DNA of 11,075 nt, taken from positions 1-11,075 of the forward strand of contig CAJFTV010000037.1 of NCBI GenBank assembly GCA_904420055.1. Reading direction: 5' to 3'. The notes under the pieces are model-generated. The model made no database searches, was not told where the DNA came from, and worked only from the letters and a program-made list of their open reading frames with translations. Numbering within the stretch: the first letter of the stretch is position 1; every line of letters begins with the position of its first letter. The translations under genes and the position numbers were made by a program. The DNA comes from Candidatus Alloscillospira gallinarum (GTDB lineage Bacteria; Bacillota; Clostridia; Oscillospirales; Oscillospiraceae). Below, in pieces: positions 1 to 7,524 of this stretch.

Positions 1-368
1 GACAGGCAGGTTATAGGAATTAAAACTCTCTTGTAAACCTGCCGTCTTTTGCGCAGAATAAAGTACAGCGCAATCATAATTCCCAGCATCACTAATGTAA
101 GGGGCAGGCATTTAATCATGTACTCCAAAATCATATCCTTATTGGTTCCGGCCATCGGGGCCTGAATCTGGAATACAAGTTCGTCCATAGACAAATGCTT
201 CCACGTGTCCAGAAGCCACACAATCGTGCAGCACAAGAGCACAGATATAACACACACCGCCGCCATAATTACAATTTTGACGCCGCCAAACTGCTTCTTC
301 TTTCTGCCCTTGTTATCTGTTTCCTCGGTTACAGTCATTTCTCTGCTGTTCACTGCATCTTTTTCCAT
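1..368 (-). CDS. LTA synthase/MdoB-like membrane sulfatase, N-terminal part (truncated by window edge)
   Basis: Reading leftward from ATG at 368, an open frame runs 122 codons to the window edge, so the C-terminus and the catalytic sulfatase domain are not visible. The visible part has a charged cytoplasmic N-terminus (about residues 1-29, with a KKK run), a first membrane segment (about 30-53), a short outer stretch containing LSMDELVFQIQAPMAGTNKD (59-78), and a second membrane segment (about 87-105) followed by a basic RKRR patch. That outer motif between the first two helices is one I associate with the clostridial LTA synthase/phosphoglycerol transferase family, whose members carry an extracellular alkaline-phosphatase-like domain after several helices. 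A GGAG site lies four bases before the ATG. The family assignment rests on N-terminal pattern only; the substrate (lipoteichoic acid or another polyol-phosphate polymer) cannot be judged. Confidence 0.7.
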   Translation of the reverse strand, partial: MEKDAVNSREMTVTEETDNKGRKKKQFGGVKIVIMAAVCVISVLLCCTIVWLLDTWKHLSMDELVFQIQAPMAGTNKDMILEYMIKCLPLTLVMLGIMIALYFILRKRRQVYKRVLIPITCL

Positions 369-409
369 AATTCTCCGTCCCACATCAATTTGCAAAATCA
401 GACGGACTA

Positions 410-439
410 ATGTTAACACCATTTGCGCGAATAATTCAA
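410..439 (-). promoter_or_regulatory. Candidate sigma-A promoter for the LTA-synthase-like gene
   Basis: On the minus strand TTGAAT (439-434) is followed after 18 bases by TAACAT (415-410), with a TG one base upstream of the -10 (extended -10). The start codon lies about 40 bases downstream. The -10 matches consensus only partly, so this is a candidate only. Confidence 0.4.
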
Positions 440-481
440 TACGGTACGTTAAGAATTAATAAAAAGTTATAAAATTTTGTG

Positions 482-515
482 TAAAAACCCACACAGCTCT
501 CTGCCGTGTGGGTTA
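482..515 (-). terminator. Rho-independent terminator of the aldo/keto reductase gene
   Basis: A 9-bp perfect stem (486-494 with 506-514, arm AACCCACAC) and an 11-base loop lie just past the reductase stop codon. On the minus strand the stem runs into a T-run (487-483). It separates the reductase transcript from the next minus-strand gene. Confidence 0.85.
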
Positions 516-523
516 AAAATACT

Positions 524-1681
524 TTATTCAGCAAACATTTCTACAACTTTTGGTAAAAGCTCTGTTATATTAATGTGCTGGGGACATATGCTCTCGCAGG
601 CTCCGCACTTTACACATTCCGTAGCATATGCGCCGAAAAGCGGCACCGTATATTTGTAATACTTCTTTCCGCGCTCGAGGTCCTTATGAGTCTGATACTC
701 GTTATAGGCGGAAAAATGCGTTGATATGCCTATCCCCTGGGGACATACCGAGCAGTAGTTGCAGCCAGTACATGGAATATTGTCAAAGGTTGCAAACTGC
801 CTTACCGCTCCCTTAACCGCCTGCCTGTCGCGGTCTGTGAACATTCCCGGGCGGGCTTTTTCCGCATACCCTATGTTCTCCTCCGCCTGGGAAATACTTC
901 CCATACCGGAGAGTACAACCGACACCTCAGGCATGTCCCACAGATAGTCAAGCGCCAGCTCCACAGGCGTTTTTCCCGAGGCCGCAATTTCACTTTTTAC
1001 ATTGTCCGGAACATTTACAAGATACCCTCCGCGGAGAGGCTCCATTATAGCCACGCCAAGGTCGCGCTCCGCCGCGTATTTAAGTCCCTTTACTCCTGCC
1101 TGGGAGTTTTCGTCTATGTAGTTTAACTGTATCTGGCAGAACTCCCATTCGTCCCAGTAGTCCACAATCTCCCGGAACGCGTCAAAGCTGTCGTGGAAAG
1201 AAAAACCGATGTGCCGCACCTTCCCCGCCTTTTTCGCCGCGAGCAGTTTCTCCGGCGCGCCGTACTTTAATGCGAGATTTTTCCACGTGTCCGCGCTGAG
1301 ACCATGCAAAAGGTAAAAGTCTATATAGTCCGTGTGCAGCCTTTTAAGCTGCTCTTCCAAAAACCTGTCAAAGTCCCCCTCGCCTGTGTACAGAAACACC
1401 GGCGATTTTGTAGCGATAAACACCTTTTCCCTGTATCCGCCCAAGAGCGCATTTCCCGTCAGTATCTCACTGCCGCCATTTTGATAGTTATAAGCGGTAT
1501 CGACATAGTTTATACCCATGTCAATCGCCCTTCTCAGCATATCGGCAGATGCCTTTTCGTCAATCTGGCCGGCTCCGAATATAGGCGACCCCTGGTCACC
1601 TGTCACAAGCGGCGGACGCATCATGCCAAATCCTAACGGCGACACAAGCTCCTCTGTCTTTCCCATTCTTCGATATTCCAA
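524..1681 (-). CDS. Aldo/keto reductase with C-terminal 2x[4Fe-4S] ferredoxin domain
   Basis: 385 residues. The N-terminal TIM-barrel aldo/keto reductase domain (about 1-290) shows the catalytic tetrad: Asp61 and Tyr66 (in DTAYNY), Lys92 (ATKSP) and His126 (YLLHG). The C-terminus carries two cysteine clusters, C304/C307/C310/C313-Pro and C356/C359/C362/C366-Pro, as expected for iron-sulfur clusters. This architecture is common in anaerobes (COG1453-like), where the reductase is thought to exchange electrons with ferredoxin-type centres; the physiological substrate is unknown. The start is TTG at 1681, chosen because AGAGGTG lies seven bases upstream and the encoded MEYRRMGKTE matches the usual family start. 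The next in-frame ATG (codon 6, 1666) has no good ribosome site. It is transcribed alone from a clear promoter at 1716-1744 and ends at the terminator at 482-515. Confidence 0.93.
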   Translation of the reverse strand: MEYRRMGKTEELVSPLGFGMMRPPLVTGDQGSPIFGAGQIDEKASADMLRRAIDMGINYVDTAYNYQNGGSEILTGNALLGGYREKVFIATKSPVFLYTGEGDFDRFLEEQLKRLHTDYIDFYLLHGLSADTWKNLALKYGAPEKLLAAKKAGKVRHIGFSFHDSFDAFREIVDYWDEWEFCQIQLNYIDENSQAGVKGLKYAAERDLGVAIMEPLRGGYLVNVPDNVKSEIAASGKTPVELALDYLWDMPEVSVVLSGMGSISQAEENIGYAEKARPGMFTDRDRQAVKGAVRQFATFDNIPCTGCNYCSVCPQGIGISTHFSAYNEYQTHKDLERGKKYYKYTVPLFGAYATECVKCGACESICPQHINITELLPKVVEMFAE

Positions 1682-1715
1682 GTATAAACACCTCTTTTTT
1701 CTTTTGTCACATGTG

Positions 1716-1744
1716 ATTATACAGAGTTATCTGCACAATTTCAA
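1716..1744 (-). promoter_or_regulatory. Sigma-A promoter of the aldo/keto reductase gene
   Basis: On the minus strand TTGAAA (1744-1739), 17 bases, then a perfect TATAAT (1721-1716). The predicted transcript start is about 25-30 bases before the TTG start codon. Confidence 0.82.
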
Positions 1745-1795
1745 TGTAAATCGCCGTCTTACGTATCTTTTTTCTCCAATCTGATAATTTTCTGA

Positions 1796-1824
1796 TTGAC
1801 GATAATGGCAATATAAACTATTAT
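1796..1824 (+). promoter_or_regulatory. Sigma-A promoter of the pyrophosphatase gene
   Basis: TTGACG (1796-1801), exactly 17 bases, then TATTAT (1819-1824). It diverges from the reductase promoter, with the two -35 boxes about 50 bases apart. An AAGGAG ribosome site at 1841-1846 and the ATG at 1857 follow. Confidence 0.8.
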
Positions 1825-1856
1825 TATATTGAAATTTCTTAAGGAGAAAATGGCAA

Positions 1857-3464
1857 ATGGAACCAGTATATGTTGTTGGACACCAAAACCCGGACACTGA
1901 CTCTGTGGTATCTGCGATAGCCTATGCGGCTCTGAAAAATGCCCTCGGCTTCCGCAACTATATTCCCGCAGTTCTGGGAGAACTGAGCGACCAGACAAAA
2001 ACCGTTTTAAACCATTTCGGCGTGGAGCCTCCCATGCGGCTGTACAATGTGCGCACCCAGGTGTGCGACCTGGAGTATGACACGCCGCCCATACTCAGCT
2101 CTGCCGTTTCCATTGGACATGCCTGGAACACGTTCAAGAGCGACAGCGCAAACACACTCCCCGTGGCCGACGAGGACGGCCGGCTTTACGGCATACTCAC
2201 AAAAGGTGATATTGCCGAGTACGTAATGGAATCGCTCGACAGTCCGGAGCAGAACGACATTCCCCTTTTTAACCTGCTCAGCATGCTTGATGGCAATCTT
2301 TTAAATGACAACGGAATAAACTACATCAGCTGTAAATCTGTCATTATTGCTCTCTCAGGGCTTGAAACACAGCAGGAGAGCTTTGAAAACGCCATAGTTA
2401 TATGCGGAAATCAGCCGGATATTTTCAAGCGTGCGGCGGAACAAAAGGCTTCCTGCGTTATTGTCTGCCGCTCCCGTCCCTCTGACGAGGTGCTGGAGGA
2501 GCTGCGCGATATCTGCGTCATAAATACAACACTTGACGCCTACAAGGCCTCCAGGATGGTGTACCAGGCATCTCCGGTTTCGCGCATATGCAACAGAGAT
2601 GATATTGTAAGCTTTCATTTAAATGACTATCTTGACTTGGTAAAGGAGCGGACACTCCAGTCACGTTACCGCAGCTATCCCATTCTGGACGACAGTGACA
2701 GAGTTGTCGGCACCCTGTCCCGCTTTCACATTATCCGCCCGCGCAGAAAACAGGTTATTCTTGTTGACCACAACGAGATTTCACAGTCAGTGCCGGGCCT
2801 TGAACAGGCGGAAATTCTGGAAATAATCGACCACCACAGGCTCGCAGATGTACAGACGGGCTCTCCCATGTATTTCCGCAATGAGCCGGTTGGAAGTACG
2901 GCGACAATTGTCGCCACCCTGTATCAGGAGCACGGAATTGTTCCCTCTGAAAAGATGGCGGGGCTCTTGGCGGCGGCAATTTTATCTGACACCGTAATTT
3001 TCAAGTCCCCCACCTGTACTGAGCGTGACGTAAAGATGGCACAGCGTTTAGAGCGCATATCCGGCACATCTCTTGACGAGCTTGGAAGCGAAATGTTCTC
3101 TGTATCTCCGTCTTCCTCCACAGACCCTAAAGAGCTGCTTTACTCCGACTTCAAGGAATTCCACTTGGGCGGTCACACAATAGGCATCGGCCAGATTACC
3201 TGCCTTGACTCCGCCGATATGCTTGCAAGCACCGACAAATTTATGGAATGCATGGAAAACGAGCAGACCGACAAGAATTATGACATGGTACTTCTCATGA
3301 TTACCGACGTGCTGAAAAACGGTTCTGAGCTTCTTGTCATAGGCGACAACAAAATAATAAGTCAGGCTTTTGGAGCGGACGTGGAAAACGGCAAGGTTTT
3401 CCTCCCCGGCGTTCTGTCTCGAAAAAAACAGATTGTCCCGGCGCTGTCCCAGATGTGGGGATAA
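1857..3464 (+). CDS. Family II manganese-dependent inorganic pyrophosphatase with CBS-DRTGG-CBS insert
   Basis: 535 residues; hydrolyses pyrophosphate to two phosphates in the cytoplasm, pulling biosynthetic reactions forward. The DHH catalytic domain begins with the metal-binding HQNPDTDS (His9, Asp13, Asp15) and resumes after the insert with VDHNE (Asp304, His305), IIDHH (Asp325, His326, His327) and SDT (Asp378). The C-terminal DHHA2 domain ends with the family's SRKKQIVP motif (521-528). Between residues of about 70 and 300 lies the regulatory insert: a CBS motif (about 72-125), a DRTGG-like domain (about 130-245) and a second CBS motif (about 245-297). Pyrophosphatases with this layout are known to be inhibited by AMP/ADP and activated by ATP or diadenosine polyphosphates, so similar control is inferred here. 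Start ATG at 1857 follows AAGGAG by 10 bases; an out-of-frame ATG at 1850 is too close to the site and opens only a 16-codon frame. Monocistronic, convergent with the potassium operon. Confidence 0.95.
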   Translation: MEPVYVVGHQNPDTDSVVSAIAYAALKNALGFRNYIPAVLGELSDQTKTVLNHFGVEPPMRLYNVRTQVCDLEYDTPPILSSAVSIGHAWNTFKSDSANTLPVADEDGRLYGILTKGDIAEYVMESLDSPEQNDIPLFNLLSMLDGNLLNDNGINYISCKSVIIALSGLETQQESFENAIVICGNQPDIFKRAAEQKASCVIVCRSRPSDEVLEELRDICVINTTLDAYKASRMVYQASPVSRICNRDDIVSFHLNDYLDLVKERTLQSRYRSYPILDDSDRVVGTLSRFHIIRPRRKQVILVDHNEISQSVPGLEQAEILEIIDHHRLADVQTGSPMYFRNEPVGSTATIVATLYQEHGIVPSEKMAGLLAAAILSDTVIFKSPTCTERDVKMAQRLERISGTSLDELGSEMFSVSPSSSTDPKELLYSDFKEFHLGGHTIGIGQITCLDSADMLASTDKFMECMENEQTDKNYDMVLLMITDVLKNGSELLVIGDNKIISQAFGADVENGKVFLPGVLSRKKQIVPALSQMWG

Positions 3465-3485
3465 AAGCTTGTCTTCAAAAAACAG

Positions 3486-3512
3486 TCACCGCAGCAAATA
3501 TCGCTGCGGTGA
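3486..3512 (+). terminator. Hairpin after the pyrophosphatase gene
   Basis: A 10-bp perfect stem (3486-3495 with 3503-3512, core CACCGCAGC) and a 7-base loop begin about 20 bases past the stop codon. No T-run follows on the plus strand, so on its own it is a poor intrinsic terminator; it may protect the 3' end or act with the next hairpin. Confidence 0.5.
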
Positions 3513-3560
3513 TGCCGTATTAACCGGAAAAACTTCTAATGCGCAATAATTTCAGAGTGA

Positions 3561-3597
3561 AAACAGCCCAACAGGCAAATTGCCTGTTGGGCTGTTT
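3561..3597. terminator. Bidirectional terminator between convergent genes
   Basis: Perfect inverted repeat: an 18-base arm at 3561-3578, one central base, and its complement at 3580-3597. T-rich sequence flanks both sides (TGTTTATT on plus, TGTTTTC on minus). It sits one base beyond the stop codon of the RCK gene and downstream of the pyrophosphatase, so it can end transcripts from both directions. Confidence 0.85.
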
Positions 3598-3598
3598 A

Positions 3599-4270
3599 TT
3601 AATACATGTTTTCAAACTTTTTGATTTTCTCTCTGTCTCCTATGACTATTATCTGGTCGCCCTTCTGAAACACATATGAGGCGCTGAAATCAGGGATTAT
3701 TTCACTGCCGCTTTCAATAGCAATAATATTAAGCCCGTAATTACTACGTATTCTGGAATCAATTATTGACTTTCCTATGAGCTTGTCAGGCAGAGACATC
3801 TTTGAAATATCTACATTCTCACTGAGCTCAATATAATTTATAATCTGTGACGGCTCCAGACGCCGGGCAAGACGTACCGCCATATCCTTTTCCGGGAATA
3901 CTACCTCTGCCCCCATCTTTTTAAATACCTCACTCTGGTCATCACTGCTGGTCTGTGCGATGACCCTCGGTACTTTAAAACTAATGAGATGCAAGACCGT
4001 AAGTATGCTCGTATCCATGTGCGACGCCATACAGACTACAACGACATCGCAGTTTTGTACTCCCGTGTCCCTTAAGGTCTTTTTGTCATAGGAGCGCACC
4101 ACAAATGCGTTTTCAGTGTACTCTCTCAGGTCACGCACATCTTCTTCATCTGTACCTATGACCATAATATCCTTTCCGGATTGTGCCAGATTAATAGCAA
4201 GCTCTTTTCCGAATGTGTTCATGCCAATTATGCCGTATGAAATATCAGCCGTATTGTTTTTGCCGAACAA
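3599..4270 (-). CDS. KtrA/TrkA-type RCK subunit of a potassium uptake system
   Basis: 223 residues, the usual length for a two-domain RCK gating ring subunit: RCK_N (Rossmann, about 10-130) and RCK_C (about 145-223). It would form a cytoplasmic ring under the membrane channel encoded just upstream; RCK_N domains of relatives bind ATP/ADP or NAD(H), and RCK_C domains of many Firmicutes bind c-di-AMP. The expected GxGxxG loop reads GMNTFG here (16-21), with Asn18 in place of the middle glycine, and the acidic residue normally ending beta-2 is Gly39, so nucleotide binding may differ. Start is TTG at 4270: AAGGAGG lies seven bases upstream and there is no ATG nearby. The gene follows the channel gene by 17 bases, which hold its ribosome site, so the two are co-transcribed. 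Could equally be named trkA or ktrC. Confidence 0.88.
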   Translation of the reverse strand: MFGKNNTADISYGIIGMNTFGKELAINLAQSGKDIMVIGTDEEDVRDLREYTENAFVVRSYDKKTLRDTGVQNCDVVVVCMASHMDTSILTVLHLISFKVPRVIAQTSSDDQSEVFKKMGAEVVFPEKDMAVRLARRLEPSQIINYIELSENVDISKMSLPDKLIGKSIIDSRIRSNYGLNIIAIESGSEIIPDFSASYVFQKGDQIIVIGDREKIKKFENMY

Positions 4271-4287
4271 AATGATTCCTCCTTAAA

Positions 4288-5589
4288 TCAGCCAATAGCT
4301 ATATTACCCTCGGGATAAGTTACCCGTTCCTCGTGTTTTTTGTTCCAGAGCGATGCAATTGTCAAAGGACCAAGCCGCCCTATGTACATTATCAAAATAG
4401 TGACAATCTTGCTTCCTACCGAAAGCGTCGGTGAAATACCGGTTGAAAGACCAACTGTGCCAAAGGCGCTTATCACTTCAAAAACAGCGTCAATAGAGCG
4501 AATCGCCGGGTCAAAAACTGTCATGAGAAAAGTACCTGTAAAAACAACTCCCATGGCAAGAAGTGTTATGACCGACGCCTTATAGTACAGGCTTCGCGAT
4601 ATACTGTAACGGAAGGCCTTTATACTGTTTTCGGAAGATTCAGCCATTATGCCTCTCAATAGTATAAAAAACGTGGAGGTCTTTATACCGCCGCCGGTTG
4701 ACCCCGGTGAAGCGCCAATAAACATCAGGAGACACATAATAATCAGTCCAGGGTCGGTAAATCCGCTTATCTGGAAAGTCGAAAATCCCGCAGTTCTCGT
4801 GGAAGTGCTCGTAAAAAACGCGCCGAGCCAGGATATGTTTTCTCCTTCCGTCAGCTTGAGTATTATGGTTCCACCGGCCAAAAGTATGGCCGTCATCATC
4901 ACAACTACTTTTGTGTGCATCGTAAACTTTCTGAAATTGCCCTTTTTCCTGCACACGTCAATTATTACGAGATAGCCTATACCACCCAGGATTATAAGCA
5001 GTGCCGTCACCAAATTCAACATCACATTATCTTTATACATGTAAAGATTATTGTTCATTCCGAGAATATCAAATCCGGAGTTGTTAAAAGACGCCACCGC
5101 ATGGAAGATACTGAGCCATATCGACTTAATCGGGCCAAAATCCTGCACAAAAACAGTATAACTCAATATTGCTCCTGCAAGCTCCACAGTAAAAGTTATA
5201 AACAGCGCTTTTCGCAAAAACTTAATAACACCGCTCACAGATGAGAAATTAGTGCCCTCTTTTATAAAATTACGGCCACGGAGACTTATTTTTTTCCCCA
5301 CCATTATAATAAGTCCGGCTCCAACCGTTGCAACGCCAAGTCCGCCAACCTGTATCAGCAGACACAGCACTATCTGGCCAAACATTGACAGCGTACTTCC
5401 CGGGTCAAACACAGCAAGGCCCGTAACGCATACTGCGCTGGTGGAAGTATAGAGCGCGTCTATATATGACACCTCCATGCCCTCCTTATGGCTTATCGGA
5501 AGCACCAGCAGTATGGAACCTACTAAAATTACCGTCAAGAATCCCAGGGCAAGCAGCCGTCCCGGGGAGAGTTTCTGCAAAATCTTCAT
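4288..5589 (-). CDS. KtrB/TrkH-type potassium uptake channel subunit
   Basis: 433 residues from the chosen start. An integral membrane protein built of four M1-P-M2 repeats. The four selectivity-filter regions are visible: TSAVCVTGL (50-58), SFNNSGFD (167-174), STRTAGFST (263-271) and SAFGTVGLST (374-383), each with the key filter glycine (Gly57, Gly172, Gly268, Gly380). The glycine-rich GASPGSTGGGIKT loop (292-304) corresponds to the intramembrane gate of KtrB. These features indicate K+ (possibly Na+-coupled) uptake. The frame stays open to a TTG at 5610, but only the ATG at 5589 has a ribosome site (AGGGG four bases upstream), and MKILQKLSPGRLLALGF resembles the usual family start. First gene of a two-gene operon with the RCK subunit; promoter candidate at 5667-5695. 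Confidence 0.93.
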   Translation of the reverse strand: MKILQKLSPGRLLALGFLTVILVGSILLVLPISHKEGMEVSYIDALYTSTSAVCVTGLAVFDPGSTLSMFGQIVLCLLIQVGGLGVATVGAGLIIMVGKKISLRGRNFIKEGTNFSSVSGVIKFLRKALFITFTVELAGAILSYTVFVQDFGPIKSIWLSIFHAVASFNNSGFDILGMNNNLYMYKDNVMLNLVTALLIILGGIGYLVIIDVCRKKGNFRKFTMHTKVVVMMTAILLAGGTIILKLTEGENISWLGAFFTSTSTRTAGFSTFQISGFTDPGLIIMCLLMFIGASPGSTGGGIKTSTFFILLRGIMAESSENSIKAFRYSISRSLYYKASVITLLAMGVVFTGTFLMTVFDPAIRSIDAVFEVISAFGTVGLSTGISPTLSVGSKIVTILIMYIGRLGPLTIASLWNKKHEERVTYPEGNIAIG

Positions 5590-5666
5590 ACAACCCCTAC
5601 GTTCCTGCAATGACTTTTTTGCGTGATATAGTCTTAAAAATTTCGTCTTCTGAATTAAACAGAGCT

Positions 5667-5695
5667 ATGATACAACTACCATACGACATTTGCAA
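5667..5695 (-). promoter_or_regulatory. Candidate sigma-A promoter of the potassium transport operon
   Basis: On the minus strand TTGCAA (5695-5690), 17 bases, then TATCAT (5672-5667). The start codon lies about 75 bases downstream. No riboswitch-like fold (for example a c-di-AMP ydaO leader) fits in the short leader. Confidence 0.6.
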
Positions 5696-5743
5696 TAGAG
5701 AATTTAAAATTTTTATACCATTTTAATATCAAAATGTCTCCAT

Positions 5744-5783
5744 AAAAAATCCGGCAGCCGGCTTTATGCAGCCGGCTGCCGGA
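5744..5783 (-). terminator. Rho-independent terminator of the tryptophan-type ABC operon
   Basis: A GC-rich 13-14-bp stem (5750-5763 with 5770-5783; arm CCGGCAGCCGGCT) with a 6-base loop is followed on the minus strand by six T residues (5749-5744). It lies directly after the ATPase stop codon. Confidence 0.93.
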
Positions 5784-5791
5784 AATACACA

Positions 5792-6571
5792 TCAGAGGGA
5801 ATTTCCCGCCTCTATGCTTATGCTGTTGAAAATTTTCAGAAGGTCATCGACTTTGGCGTTCTTTTTCTCCTGATCCTTAAGGTCCAGAACCACCTTTCCC
5901 TCGTGCATCATGACAATCCTTGACCCGTATTCTATGGCAAAGCGCAGATTGTGGGTCACCATGAGAGTGGTTATACCCCGCTCCCGCACAAATCTGTCGG
6001 TTATCTCCATTATCTTTTCCGACGACTTCGGGTCCAGGGCCGCCGTATGCTCATCAAGAATTAAAAGCTTTATATCCGCCATATTCGCTATGACAAGCGC
6101 AAGCGCCTGCCGCTGGCCGCCGCTTAGATTTCCGACCTGAACGCCCAGCTTGCTTTCAAGACCCATATCGCACTCGGCAAGCAGGCTCTTATAGTAGTCA
6201 GTACGCTTTTTGGATACGCACCGTCCAAGGCCGTATCGCTTATTTTTGTTGTCTGCAAGAGCCATATTTTCCAGAATTGTGAGGCTCGAGCATGTGCCCA
6301 TTTTCGGGTCCTGAAACACACGTCCTATAAATGCGGACCGGCGGTATTCCGGCAGGTGCGTTATATCTCTTCCATCAATCAGGATTTCGCCGCTCTCCTG
6401 CCGCAGAGAGCCGCATATGAGATTAAGCATCGTTGTCTTGCCGCTTCCGTTTGAGCCTATTATGGAGACAAACTCGCCGCTCTCCACCTGAAAATTAAAT
6501 CCGTCAAAAAGCGTCGTCTCGTCCGGGGTGGCAATATTAAAGCGCTTTACAATGTTATTAAGCTGTATCAC
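5792..6571 (-). CDS. ABC importer ATP-binding protein (TrpZ-like)
   Basis: 259 residues, a single nucleotide-binding domain powering the importer on the cytoplasmic face. Visible motifs: Walker A GSNGSGKT (39-46), Q-loop Gln87, signature LSGGQRQ (149-155), Walker B LLILDE (169-174), D-loop ALD (178-180), and switch His207. The catalytic glutamate Glu174 is followed by His-Thr-Ala-Ala-Leu-Asp. Start is GTG at 6571: it overlaps the permease stop as GTGA, and AGGAGGGG lies a few bases upstream. This is the last gene of the operon and is followed by a strong terminator. Tryptophan specificity is inferred from the T-box leader and the binding-protein family, not from this protein itself. Confidence 0.93.
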   Translation of the reverse strand: MIQLNNIVKRFNIATPDETTLFDGFNFQVESGEFVSIIGSNGSGKTTMLNLICGSLRQESGEILIDGRDITHLPEYRRSAFIGRVFQDPKMGTCSSLTILENMALADNKNKRYGLGRCVSKKRTDYYKSLLAECDMGLESKLGVQVGNLSGGQRQALALVIANMADIKLLILDEHTAALDPKSSEKIMEITDRFVRERGITTLMVTHNLRFAIEYGSRIVMMHEGKVVLDLKDQEKKNAKVDDLLKIFNSISIEAGNSL

Positions 6572-7506
6572 TCCGCACCCCTCCTGCCTTTAATCTCCAT
6601 CTGGCGGCTGACAATCAGAGCTATCGTAAACAGGACCGCCATGATAAGCTTGTTGTACGCCGTCGGCACACCTAAGAGCGTTACAACAGACAGGCACGCC
6701 TGATATATTATAGCTCCAAGTATGACCTTGGTTGTGGGCTTTAAGCACCGCACGTTTTTAAATACTGACGTTCCGATTATTACTGAGGCTATACCGATAA
6801 CAATCATGCCTATGCCCATGCTCTGGTTTGCGTTTCCCCTTGACTGGGCCATCAGCGCCCCGGTCACGGCCGCAAGGCCGTTCCCAATGGCAAGGCCTAT
6901 TATCTTGCTTCTGCCGGGGTTCTGCCCCAGCATTGATGTAAACTGCTCGTTATTCCCCGTAGCATAGAGGAGCATACCATTTTTCGTCTTGAGGTATAAA
7001 TCCAGAAGTATCTTCACAATGAGACAGACCACGACAAAGGCCAGGAGCTTTCTTATATTCATATTCAGGACGCTCGCCGGCAGCAGATTAAAGGGGAAAA
7101 TCCTGTAAAGTGTCGGGGCGTTCCGCCCGATTGACACCGTAGTGAGAGCACCCTCACCTGTAAATGAGCCGCCCTGTCCCACAACAGTTACAATAAGATT
7201 TACTGTTATCAGCGCCGTGGATACAAGTATGCCGCAGAGGAGCGGCCTTATCTTCAGCTTTACATGCAGTACGCCTGTGACGCACCCGGCCAGCGCCCCG
7301 CATATAAACGCGGCCAGCATTGCCACCCACGGATTAATGCCAGCACCTATCATAAGGGCAAAAACAACTCCTCCGGTAAGTACCGTCCCCTCCACTGTGA
7401 GGTCCGGGAAATCAAGTATACTGTATGTGACAAAATATCCCAGCGCCATCACGGCATACATAAATCCGTTTTCAAGAAAAACCTCTATGGAACTTATAAA
7501 CTCCAT
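6568..7506 (-). CDS. ABC importer permease, BPD_transp_2 family (TrpY-like)
   Basis: 312 residues, mostly hydrophobic with roughly eight or more membrane segments, resembling the branched-chain-amino-acid/ribose permease family used with ABC_sub_bind-type binding proteins. A glycine/alanine-rich stretch with GLAIGNGLAAVTGALMA (205-221) is where the ATPase-coupling region is expected. The N-terminal part (DFPDLTVEG, about 32-40) is typical of this permease subgroup. The short C-terminal tail is basic (RQMEIKGRRGAE). Begins at ATG 7506, 18 bases after the binding-protein stop, with only a weak GTGGG ribosome site; ends overlapping the ATPase start by four bases, suggesting translational coupling. 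Confidence 0.9.
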   Translation of the reverse strand: MEFISSIEVFLENGFMYAVMALGYFVTYSILDFPDLTVEGTVLTGGVVFALMIGAGINPWVAMLAAFICGALAGCVTGVLHVKLKIRPLLCGILVSTALITVNLIVTVVGQGGSFTGEGALTTVSIGRNAPTLYRIFPFNLLPASVLNMNIRKLLAFVVVCLIVKILLDLYLKTKNGMLLYATGNNEQFTSMLGQNPGRSKIIGLAIGNGLAAVTGALMAQSRGNANQSMGIGMIVIGIASVIIGTSVFKNVRCLKPTTKVILGAIIYQACLSVVTLLGVPTAYNKLIMAVLFTIALIVSRQMEIKGRRGAE

Positions 7507-7524
7507 CTAAATGCCCACTTTCGA

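Noticed and set aside
195..459. Two overlapping plus-strand ORFs near the left edge
   Set aside because: They lie antisense to the LTA-synthase-like gene and its promoter, have no good ribosome site, and show no protein-like pattern.
1850..1900. ATG at 1850 as an alternative or overlapping start before the pyrophosphatase
   Set aside because: It is only three bases after AAGGAG, is out of frame, and stops after 16 codons; ATG 1857 encodes the conserved HQNPDTDS region directly.
5590..5610. TTG at 5610 as start of the potassium channel subunit
   Set aside because: No ribosome site precedes it; the ATG at 5589 has AGGGG and gives the usual family N-terminus.
5744..5783. GC-rich inverted repeat considered as a transposon end or repeat element
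   Set aside because: Hairpin plus six T residues immediately after an operon's last stop codon is fully explained as an intrinsic terminator; no target-site duplication or transposase is near.
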